Shown: piece after piece, positions 1 through 5,003 of the stretch | Layout: each line of letters opens with the position of its first letter | Position numbering within the stretch: position 1 is the first letter of the stretch | Assembly (NCBI GenBank): GCA_027004315.1 | Contig: JALTHV010000388.1 | Span: 1-5,911 of the forward strand | Reading direction: 5' to 3' | Source: Deltaproteobacteria bacterium | GTDB lineage: Bacteria > Desulfobacterota > Dissulfuribacteria > Dissulfuribacterales > UBA3076 | DNA length: 5,911 nucleotides | The notes under the pieces: generated by a model | The model's database searches: none | What the model was told of the DNA's origin: nothing | Seen by the model: the letters and a program-made list of their open reading frames with translations, nothing else | Position numbers and translations under genes: made by a program

Positions 1-108
1 CAGGGTTTCCAATGCTGCAAAAACCAAGAAAACTACAGGGCTAACGCAAATCGTTTCCAAAAGAAGCACCCTGTGATCGGTTGCATCGAAGTTGCCAGGA
101 CTTATTGA
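1..108 (+). CDS. Possible 3' end of an unidentified gene (partial at left edge)
   Basis: Frame 1 of the plus strand is open from the window edge for 35 codons and stops at TGA (106-108). The readable tail includes YRANANRFQKKHP and ends IEVARTY, which is basic and has reasonable codon choice, but I do not recognise the family. A minus-strand frame over the same bases is also open to the edge, so openness alone proves little. If real, the gene would end convergently with dnaK, about 90 bp from its stop. It could equally be non-coding sequence or a decayed gene remnant. Confidence 0.22.
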   Translation, partial: QGFQCCKNQENYRANANRFQKKHPVIGCIEVARTY

Positions 109-130
109 GAAGTTACCTTTCCTGACAGTC

Positions 131-168
131 AAAAAATAAGGCAAGACACCTGAATGATGACTTGCCCT
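131..168 (-). terminator. Rho-independent terminator of the hrcA-grpE-dnaK operon
   Basis: Read on the minus strand, GGCAAG (166-161) pairs with CTTGCC (145-140) across a 15-nt loop. A G-T and an A-T pair can extend the stem outward, and CA/TG can pair inside beyond one mismatch. The 3' arm runs directly into TTATTTTTT (139-131). A stem followed by a U-rich tract about 30 bp past the dnaK stop is a standard intrinsic terminator. The plus strand lacks a T run after the same stem, so it is directional for dnaK transcripts. Confidence 0.8.
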
Positions 169-199
169 GTCCAAAAGGCATATCTAAAAAGGGCCAAGC

Positions 200-2134
200 C
201 TACTTTACATCCTCGAAGTCTGCATCTACTACGTCTTCACCATCCTTGCCGGATGATGTCCCCCCTGCAGCTCCACCTTCTGGCCCTGGCTGAGGCCCAC
301 CGGCCCCACCGGCTTGACCTGCAGAGGCAGAGGCCTGCTGATACATCATCTCGGCAAGCTTATGGGATGCATGCATGAGCTCATCCTGGGCCTTTTTAAT
401 GGCCTCAATATCAGTCCCTTCCATGGCCTTTTTGAGTTCTTTGATCTTTTCTTCGATCTGGCTCTTGCTAGAGGCATCCAGTTTATCTCCAAGCTCCCGG
501 AGGCTCTTCTCTGTACTGTAGATCAGGGTATCGGCCTGGTTCCGAACTTCCGCCATCTCCTTATGCCTTTTGTCTTCCTCGGCATGGGCCTTGGCATCAT
601 TTATCATCTTCTGAATATCTTCTTCACTGAGACCGCTTGAGGCCTCTATAGTGATAGATTGCTCCTTACCAGTTGCCAAGTCCTTGGCAGATACATTGAG
701 GATACCATTGGCGTCTATATCAAAGGTAACTTCTATCTGAGGTACCCCCCTGGGGGCTGGCGGAATCCCGACTAGCTCAAACCGGCCAATGGTCTTGTTT
801 GCAGATGCCATTTCACGTTCACCCTGGAGTACATGGATAGTCACGGCATTCTGATTGTCAGCGGCCGTGGTGAAGATCTGCTTCTTCCGAGTCGGGATGG
901 TGGTATTTTTTTCAATCAGCTTGGTCATGACCTGCCCCAGTGTCTCAATGCCAAGAGACAATGGGGTCACATCCAGGAGCAGCACGTCTTTGACTTCGCC
1001 CTTCAGGACCGCACCCTGGATAGCCGCTCCTATTGCCACCACCTCATCTGGATTGACTCCCTTATGAGGCTCCTTTCCAAATATCTCCGCGACCTTTTTC
1101 TGGACCATGGGCATACGGGTCATGCCGCCTACCAGGATGACTTCGTCTATGTCGGCAGTAGTGAGACCGGCATCCTTGAGAGCGGTCTGGCACGGACCTA
1201 TAACCCGATCAATCAGATCTTCCACCAAAGACTCAAGCTTTGCCCTGGTAAACTTCATGACCAAGTGTTTGGGACCACTAGCATCTGCAGTGATAAAGGG
1301 CAGATTGATCTCGGTCTCAGGGGTGCTGGAAAGCTCACATTTGGCCTTTTCGGCCGCCTCTTTCAGACGCTGAAGAGCCATCCGATCCTGTCTGAGGTCC
1401 AGTCCCTGTTCCTTTTTGAATTCCTCAGCCAGCCAATCCACTATCCGAAGGTCAAAATCTTCACCTCCAAGAAATGTATCTCCATTAGTGGCCTTGACCT
1501 CAAATACCCCTTCACCAATCTCTAGAATGGATATATCAAAGGTGCCTCCACCTAGATCAAATACAGCAATTTTTTCTTCTGTTTTTTTATCCAGACCATA
1601 GGACAGGGCTGCAGCCGTAGGTTCGTTAATGATGCGCAGGACATTCAGCCCTGCAACACGGCCCGCATCCTTAGTGGCCTGACGCTGGCTGTCGTTGAAA
1701 TAGGCCGGTACGGTAATTACTGCCTCACTCACCTTCTCACCAAGATAGTCCTCAGCAGTCTGCTTCATCTTGCCAAGGATTATGGCAGAGATCTCTGCAG
1801 GGCTATACTTCTTGCCGTCTACCTCTACGCATGCATCTCCATTTGGGCCCTCGACAATTTTATATGGCACTATATCCTTGCTTTTCTGGACCTCTGCATC
1901 CACAAATTTTCTGCCGATAAGCCTCTTGACCGCAAAGATAGTCTTTTCTGCATTGGTAACTGCCTGTCTCTTGGCCAACATCCCTACTAATCTTTCACCT
2001 TTATCCGTGAAGGCTACTACTGAAGGTGTAGTACGCCCGCCTTCGGCATTACTAAGGACCTTGGGATCATTTCCTTCCATAATGGCCAGACAGGAATTGG
2101 TGGTTCCCAGGTCTATGCCGATAACTTTACTCAT
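200..2134 (-). CDS. dnaK: Molecular chaperone DnaK (Hsp70)
   Basis: This is a full-length 644-residue Hsp70 (E. coli DnaK is 638). It is an ATP-driven cytoplasmic chaperone that binds exposed hydrophobic peptides, works with a J-domain protein and uses GrpE for nucleotide exchange. The ATPase domain (about 1-380) shows phosphate loop IDLGTTNS (7-14), Lys70 at the catalytic lysine position, NEPTAAALSYG (170-180) and DLGGGTFD (193-200) with Thr198. The linker VLLLD (384-388) leads into the beta-sandwich peptide-binding domain (about 390-505), then the helical lid. A Gly/Ala/Pro-rich flexible segment (about 601-628) precedes the acidic end DFEDVK. The start is fixed by a perfect AAGGAGG (2144-2150) nine bases upstream and by the family N-terminus. 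It is last in hrcA-grpE-dnaK, 79 bp after grpE, and is followed by a terminator instead of dnaJ. The separate strong ribosome site fits a need for more DnaK than GrpE. No defect is seen. Confidence 0.99.
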   Translation of the reverse strand: MSKVIGIDLGTTNSCLAIMEGNDPKVLSNAEGGRTTPSVVAFTDKGERLVGMLAKRQAVTNAEKTIFAVKRLIGRKFVDAEVQKSKDIVPYKIVEGPNGDACVEVDGKKYSPAEISAIILGKMKQTAEDYLGEKVSEAVITVPAYFNDSQRQATKDAGRVAGLNVLRIINEPTAAALSYGLDKKTEEKIAVFDLGGGTFDISILEIGEGVFEVKATNGDTFLGGEDFDLRIVDWLAEEFKKEQGLDLRQDRMALQRLKEAAEKAKCELSSTPETEINLPFITADASGPKHLVMKFTRAKLESLVEDLIDRVIGPCQTALKDAGLTTADIDEVILVGGMTRMPMVQKKVAEIFGKEPHKGVNPDEVVAIGAAIQGAVLKGEVKDVLLLDVTPLSLGIETLGQVMTKLIEKNTTIPTRKKQIFTTAADNQNAVTIHVLQGEREMASANKTIGRFELVGIPPAPRGVPQIEVTFDIDANGILNVSAKDLATGKEQSITIEASSGLSEEDIQKMINDAKAHAEEDKRHKEMAEVRNQADTLIYSTEKSLRELGDKLDASSKSQIEEKIKELKKAMEGTDIEAIKKAQDELMHASHKLAEMMYQQASASAGQAGGAGGPQPGPEGGAAGGTSSGKDGEDVVDADFEDVK

Positions 2135-2213
2135 ATTAAAATTCCTCCTTAAAGATTCCTAAATTAATATGGCAGCCATTCTGACTGCACACTGCCTCTA
2201 CTGGCATTTAAAA

Positions 2214-2813
2214 TTAAGCATTAGTTTCTTCTTGTCCACTACTATTACCTGTATTTTTTGATACTATTACCAAAGCAGGCCTCAATACCTTTTCGTGGAA
2301 GCTATAGCCTTTTAGGAGTTCCTTGATCACTATATCGTCTTCCACTCCCTCTTGTTCCTGCACACTGAGGGCCTCATGGAGCTTTGGATCAAATCTCTGT
2401 CCCTCTGCCATGAAGGTCTTGAGGCCAAACTGCTCTAAGGTCTTCAAATAGCCAGACAGAGTCAGTTCCAGTCCCTCAATCAGTTTATCAATATCCCTTG
2501 ATTCCTTGGCAGTAGCCACAGCCCGTTCTAAATTGTCTAAGAAAGGCAACAATTCCTTGGCAAAGTTTTCTAAGGCAAACTTCAGGTATTCTGTTTTTTC
2601 CCGCTCAATCCTTTTCTTGAAATTTTCTAGATCGGCGGCCAGGCGTAGTACCTTTTCCTTACACTCTTTGATCTCTGCCTCCTTGTCTGCCAATTTCTGG
2701 GCCAGATCGGCTTTATCGTCCCCTGTATCCTCAGATAGTTCCTTTTTTTTTCCTTCGCCTTCTGTTTCTTCGACAACTATCTCTTTTTCTTTTTTGCTAT
2801 CATCCATGTTCAT
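2214..2813 (-). CDS. grpE: GrpE nucleotide exchange factor
   Basis: GrpE is the cytoplasmic dimeric cochaperone that releases ADP from DnaK. The 199 residues match the family size. An acidic/lysine-rich disordered N-terminus (1-35) precedes a long helix with coiled-coil character (about 36-90, including LAADLENFKKRIEREK). A helical linker follows, then the C-terminal beta domain that contacts the DnaK ATPase domain: FDPKLHEALS (141-150) and VIKELLKGYSFHEKVLRPA (162-180), the GrpE signature region. The first ATG shares a 4-bp ATGA overlap with the hrcA stop, suggesting translational coupling. The start may instead be Met3 (2805-2807), because AAGGA lies only 3 bases before Met1 but 9 bases before Met3; that gives 197 residues. 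The tail after about 187 (Asn/Ser/Gly/Glu-rich) looks unstructured. Identity is secure; only the start is uncertain. Confidence 0.98.
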   Translation of the reverse strand: MNMDDSKKEKEIVVEETEGEGKKKELSEDTGDDKADLAQKLADKEAEIKECKEKVLRLAADLENFKKRIEREKTEYLKFALENFAKELLPFLDNLERAVATAKESRDIDKLIEGLELTLSGYLKTLEQFGLKTFMAEGQRFDPKLHEALSVQEQEGVEDDIVIKELLKGYSFHEKVLRPALVIVSKNTGNSSGQEETNA

Positions 2814-3841
2814 GATTCCTTGAACCTTTCAGTCAAGATCTGAGCAGTATATTCGACTAAGGCCACCATGCGGGCATAATTCATACGTAGTGGGCCGACT
2901 ACACCGAGACTCCCAAGAGGACTATCGTTCCCAGCATAGGGAGCAAACACCATCCCGCAGGCTGGCACCTCGTCTCCAAGTCCCTCAGATCCAATAAATA
3001 TTTGTACTTCCTTTGAATCTAGACACCTATCCAAAAGGGCCAAAAGGGCCTCTTTTTCTTCAAAGGTCTTAAGAAGTGCCCTGATACGCGAAATATCCGA
3101 GAACTTCATCTCATCAAGGAGATTGAGCTTTCCATCAATGAAGATTTCTTCTTCGACAGAGTCTCTCTTCCGATCAAGAAGGTCTTTTAAGAGGAAGTCA
3201 AAGGCCTTTTTTTCTTTCTCGAGTTCTTTTATGATCATGGATCGTAGTTTATCCAGAGATACATGGACAAGTCTGCTATTAATATAGCGGGAGAGATGTT
3301 CAAGTTTTTCCTCAGAGATGTCATGATCAAGCTGGACAAGCCTATTCTGGACCAAACCGGTATCAGATATAGTGATAAGCAGGATCAGGCCTGATCGGAT
3401 CCGGAGAAACTCCAGATGTTTTAGGTGCTCGCTGATAGGCCTGGGAGCGCTGGCTATCGCTGCATGCCCTGAGAAAAACGCCAGGAGTTGAACGGCCTTC
3501 CGGAGGACTGCTACCAGGTCACTGGACCTGAACATCAAGCCCTGCTCTATAGCTACCTGATCGCCCCATGACAGATTTTCCTTCTCTAGAAGGAAATTTA
3601 CATAGTAACGCAGACCCATCTCAGTCGGAAGACGTCCTGCCGATGTATGAGGCTGAAATAACAGACCAATATCCTCTAGGTCAGCCATGTCATTACGGAT
3701 AGTAGCCGGGCTTAGGCCAAGATCAGCCTTCTTGGCCACAGTCCTGGACCCCACAGGCTCTGCACAGTCTATATATGTACGTATGATGGTCTTTAGTATC
3801 TCGCGACTCCGTTCAGACAAGTCGATATACTTTATATCCAT
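2810..3841 (-). CDS. hrcA: Heat-inducible transcription repressor HrcA
   Basis: HrcA is a dimeric DNA-binding repressor that classically holds groE and dnaK operons off by binding the CIRCE inverted repeat, and loses activity under heat or chaperone titration. At 343 residues it is normal length. The N-terminal winged helix (about 1-75) begins LSERSREIL (8-16) and carries the family signature LSPATIRNDMADLEDIGLL (43-61) and HTSAGRLPTEMGLRYYV (65-81). A GAF-like middle and C-terminal part follow, with the conserved end IFIGSEG (281-287), ACGMVFAPY (294-302) and LGVVGPLRMNYARMVALVE (312-330). The ATG at 3839-3841 gives the standard N-terminus. Upstream, only a poor ribosome site (AAGAG about 10 nt away) is seen, fitting low repressor synthesis. 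It is first in the operon. No CIRCE is visible in the 388-bp upstream region, so the operator it uses here is unknown. Confidence 0.98.
   Translation of the reverse strand: MDIKYIDLSERSREILKTIIRTYIDCAEPVGSRTVAKKADLGLSPATIRNDMADLEDIGLLFQPHTSAGRLPTEMGLRYYVNFLLEKENLSWGDQVAIEQGLMFRSSDLVAVLRKAVQLLAFFSGHAAIASAPRPISEHLKHLEFLRIRSGLILLITISDTGLVQNRLVQLDHDISEEKLEHLSRYINSRLVHVSLDKLRSMIIKELEKEKKAFDFLLKDLLDRKRDSVEEEIFIDGKLNLLDEMKFSDISRIRALLKTFEEKEALLALLDRCLDSKEVQIFIGSEGLGDEVPACGMVFAPYAGNDSPLGSLGVVGPLRMNYARMVALVEYTAQILTERFKES
2817..2821 (-). promoter_or_regulatory. Ribosome binding site deciding the grpE start
   Basis: AAGGA, inside the last codons of hrcA, is the only convincing Shine-Dalgarno sequence near grpE. 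It lies 3 nt from the first ATG (2813) and 9 nt from the second (2807). The second spacing is close to optimal, so Met3 is the likelier initiator. Confidence 0.55.
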
Positions 3842-3850
3842 AAGTGACTA

Positions 3851-3878
3851 TCTCTTACCTGAATATGCTCAGAGGAGA
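3851..3878 (-). promoter_or_regulatory. Weak hairpin over the hrcA ribosome-binding region
   Basis: In the hrcA leader TCTC (3878-3875) can pair with GAGA (3854-3851), and CTGA (3872-3869) with TCAG (3862-3859), separated by a small internal loop. The 3' arm contains the only purine-rich stretch near the hrcA start, so folding would cover it. A temperature-sensitive cover is conceivable for a heat-shock gene, but eight base pairs around an internal loop is weak evidence. Confidence 0.25.
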
Positions 3879-3880
3879 CC

Positions 3881-3908
3881 AAAAAAAAAGCTCTACGAGC
3901 AGTAGCTT
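3881..3908 (-). terminator. Terminator-like hairpin with nine-T run in the hrcA leader
   Basis: On the minus strand AAG plus CTAC (3908-3902) pair with GTAG plus CTT (3896-3893 and 3890-3888), with a 5-nt loop and a 2-nt bulge. The 3' arm enters an uninterrupted nine-T run (3889-3881). It sits about 40 bp before the hrcA ATG and downstream of the candidate promoter at 3941-3969, so it would lie inside the transcript leader. It may be a leaky terminator or attenuator. The bulged stem is weak for an efficient terminator, and no competing antiterminator stem is obvious. Confidence 0.4.
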
Positions 3909-3925
3909 ATCAGAACTATCAAATT

Positions 3926-3960
3926 CCAAAATCCTACTGAACAGTAATTCTGAGGATTGG
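3926..3960. repeat. Nested inverted repeat over the hrcA promoter -10 (candidate operator)
   Basis: The outer arms are CCAAAATCC (3926-3934) and GGATTGG (3954-3960), complementary over 7 bp with two extra A residues on the left. The inner arms are TACTG (3935-3939) and CAGTA (3942-3946) around AA. The inner repeat covers the proposed -10 and the outer arms bracket the promoter spacer and start site. It does not match CIRCE (TTAGCACTC-N9-GAGTGCTAA). Operator function is an inference from position and symmetry. Confidence 0.35.
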
Positions 3961-3969
3961 CCATGTCAA
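3941..3969 (-). promoter_or_regulatory. Candidate sigma70-type promoter for hrcA-grpE-dnaK
   Basis: Read on the minus strand there is a perfect -35 TTGACA (3969-3964), a 17-bp spacer and -10 TACTGT (3946-3941). The -10 keeps only the first two and last consensus bases. Transcription would start near 3934, giving a leader of roughly 90 nt before hrcA. I saw no heat-shock sigma32 pair (CTTGAAA and CCCCAT at proper spacing) in this region. Confidence 0.5.
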
Positions 3970-4005
3970 CCAGCAGCCTTGACCAAACTTTGGATACGTA
4001 TTGTC

Positions 4006-4031
4006 TTTGCCTGCCATACCGGCAGGGCAAA
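4006..4031. repeat. Bulged inverted repeat, function unknown
   Basis: TTTGCCTGCC (4006-4015) pairs with GGCAGGGCAAA (4021-4031) around the loop ATACC, giving ten base pairs with one bulged G. Neither strand continues into a T run, so it is not a standard intrinsic terminator. It lies upstream of both promoter candidates in this intergenic region and could be a protein site, a processed-RNA stem or a repeat remnant. Confidence 0.4.
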
Positions 4032-4077
4032 ATGTCTGTGTGTGTCTGTGGCTAATAGAGGTATTCTAAGGAACTGC

Positions 4078-4106
4078 TTTACAGATCTATAACTACTTGT
4101 TATTAT
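4078..4106 (+). promoter_or_regulatory. Candidate sigma70 promoter for aat
   Basis: The -35 TTTACA (4078-4083), a 17-bp spacer and -10 TATTAT (4101-4106) give five of six consensus bases in each hexamer. The predicted start is near 4113, so the aat leader would be about 117 nt and would include the palindromic segment at 4169-4214. It is the best plus-strand promoter I can see before aat. Confidence 0.6.
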
Positions 4107-4168
4107 AACTCAAACTGCCTTGCCGCAGATGGATGGGGTGCCAAAATGAGTGTGTTATCCTTATCTAT

Positions 4169-4214
4169 CGCAGCAAGCTGCGGGGAATTAACCCCCGGGA
4201 ATGTGAACGGTTAC
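4169..4214. repeat. Palindromic repeat segment with an IS66-like end, next to the aat start
   Basis: CGCAGCAAGCTGCG (4169-4182) is a hairpin with six-bp arms. It is followed by GGGG (4182-4185) and CCCC (4192-4195) around AATTAA, sharing one G, and then GTGAACGGTTAC (4203-4214). On the minus strand this end reads GTAACCGTTCAC and continues ATTCCC. It matches the left end of the element in aat (GTAACTGTTCAC then ATCCCC) at 16 of 18 positions. No matching opposite end is found, so it looks like a partial or diverged copy. CCTTATCTAT (4159-4168) and CCTTAAGCTAT (4215-4225) resemble each other on either side, but the match needs a gap. It ends 15 bp before aat and may explain the lack of a clear aat ribosome site. 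Confidence 0.5.
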
Positions 4215-4229
4215 CCTTAAGCTATATTT

Positions 4230-4994
4230 ATGCCTGTATATCTAATAAGTAACGACCTGTTTTTCCCACCCCCTGACCTGGCCCGCGAAGATGGGCTCCT
4301 GGCGGTTGGCGGGGACCTGAGCCCCTCCAGACTTTTACTCGCATACCGCCAGGGGATATTCCCCTGGTATAACTCTGGGGAACCGATATTCTGGTGGTCT
4401 CCTGATCCGAGGTTGATTTTAGAGCCTTCAGACACCCATATATCCAGACGCCTCAAACGGACTATACGCCAAAAGCGCTTTAAGGTCACCCTGGATCTCT
4501 CCTTTAGGGAGGTAATAAGGGCCTGCTCGGAAGTCAGGTTGGAGAGAGGCGAGGGTACCTGGCTTACACCGGAGATGATAAAGGCATACATTGCACTCCA
4601 TGACATAGGAAAGGCCCACTCGGTAGAGGCCTGGCAAGGAGATCGACTGGTTGGAGGACTTTATGGGATAGCACTTGGCAGGGTCTTCTCCGGTGAGTCC
4701 ATGTTTACCAGGGTCACCGATGCCTCAAAGGTGGCATTTGTGACATTGGTACGGCAACTAGATGAGTGGGGGTTTGCCATGATCGACTGTCAGGTGAGTA
4801 GCAGGCATCTCTTGAGCCTGGGCGCGAAAGAAATCCCAAGATCTCTCTTTCTAAAGAGACTCAAAAGGCTGATTGATCTCCGCACTAAGGCGCCATCAGG
4901 CAGATGGCACGTAACTGTTCACATCCCCCTCCGGCCAGCGCTGGCCGGAGACGTGAACAGTTACGATGGCACTGCTAGTGACAAAGTTATATAG
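4230..4994 (+). CDS. aat: Leucyl/phenylalanyl-tRNA-protein transferase (Aat) with repeat-derived C-terminus
   Basis: Aat transfers Leu or Phe from aminoacyl-tRNA to N-terminal Arg or Lys of cytoplasmic proteins, creating N-degrons read by ClpS/ClpAP. Family motifs are present in order: FFPPPDLAREDGLLAVGGDL (11-30), SRLLLAYRQGIFPWY (33-47), FWWSPDPR (54-61), EGTWLTPEM (108-116), HSVEAWQG (130-137), LVGGLYGIALGRVFSGESMF (140-159) and MIDCQ (184-188) with the conserved Asp186. The ATG at 4230 gives the expected N-terminus, but no clear Shine-Dalgarno precedes it; a palindromic repeat ends 15 bp upstream. The protein is 254 residues against 234 in E. coli. From residue 228 on, the sequence is encoded by an inserted 54-bp element (18 codons) and by downstream sequence in a shifted frame. 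The reconstructed ancestor ends Arg-Trp-His-Cys at 228 residues. All recognisable catalytic motifs precede the insertion, so activity may persist. It converges on the hydrolase gene with 9 bp between stops. Confidence 0.97.
   Translation: MPVYLISNDLFFPPPDLAREDGLLAVGGDLSPSRLLLAYRQGIFPWYNSGEPIFWWSPDPRLILEPSDTHISRRLKRTIRQKRFKVTLDLSFREVIRACSEVRLERGEGTWLTPEMIKAYIALHDIGKAHSVEAWQGDRLVGGLYGIALGRVFSGESMFTRVTDASKVAFVTLVRQLDEWGFAMIDCQVSSRHLLSLGAKEIPRSLFLKRLKRLIDLRTKAPSGRWHVTVHIPLRPALAGDVNSYDGTASDKVI
4911..4964. mobile_element. 54-bp palindromic miniature element (IS66-like MITE) inserted in aat
   Basis: The ends are perfect 12-bp inverted repeats, GTAACTGTTCAC (4911-4922) and GTGAACAGTTAC (4953-4964). 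Inside is a perfect 22-bp palindrome (4929-4950, core CCGGCCAGC/GCTGGCCGG). The element is bounded by GATGGCAC on both sides (4903-4910 and 4965-4972), which reads as an 8-bp target-site duplication. IS66-family elements are known for ends beginning GTAA and 8-bp duplications, so a non-autonomous IS66 relative is the best guess. It has no coding capacity of its own and no transposase lies in the window. A REP-type palindrome is the alternative, but that would not explain the direct repeats. The element contributes 18 in-frame codons (residues 228-245) to aat. Confidence 0.75.
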
Positions 4995-5003
4995 TTGTCC
5001 TTA

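Larger units (their letters stand above)
3842..4229. other. Divergent hrcA/aat intergenic region (388 bp)
   Basis: I find no convincing gene here: the longest plus-strand frame (3844-4092) has atypical, Ser/Asn-rich composition and no ribosome site. The region contains promoter candidates facing both ways, several inverted repeats and a palindromic repeat next to aat, each listed separately. A short TG-rich run (4033-4050) is also present. No tRNA or other RNA gene was recognised. Confidence 0.8.

Noticed and set aside
833..1525. A 230-codon open frame on the plus strand, antisense to dnaK
   Set aside because: It lies wholly inside the certain dnaK gene, shows no recognisable domain and has no ribosome site. 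Long antisense frames over conserved dnaK genes are common by-products of codon bias.
2171..2196. GGCAG/CTGCC stem in the grpE-dnaK gap as a terminator or processing site
   Set aside because: It has only five base pairs around a 16-nt loop with no T run, and a competing small stem overlaps it. This is not enough to annotate.
4033..4050. TG-rich simple repeat
   Set aside because: It is short and imperfect, with no evident function.
3844..4092. An 82-codon plus-strand frame in the hrcA/aat spacer
   Set aside because: It is Ser/Asn-rich at the start, has no recognisable motif or Shine-Dalgarno, and covers the hrcA promoter and leader hairpins.
4102..4107. A perfect TATAAT on the minus strand as an alternative hrcA promoter
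   Set aside because: No -35 or extended -10 lies at the right distance. The same bases form the -10 of the better plus-strand aat promoter, and it is about 260 bp from hrcA.
4122..4146. TGGCACCCC on the minus strand as a sigma54 -24 box, or CCCCAT as a sigma32 -10
   Set aside because: The GC of a sigma54 -12 box is not at the required spacing, and no CTTGAAA-like sequence lies 11-16 bp upstream of CCCCAT.
4217..4606. A 129-codon minus-strand frame opposite aat
   Set aside because: It is a shadow of the aat coding strand, and its translation has no family features.
4903..4972. The aat palindrome as a CRISPR repeat or an ordinary terminator
   Set aside because: It is a single copy without spacers, and neither strand continues into a T run. 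The flanking 8-bp direct repeats fit an insertion better.
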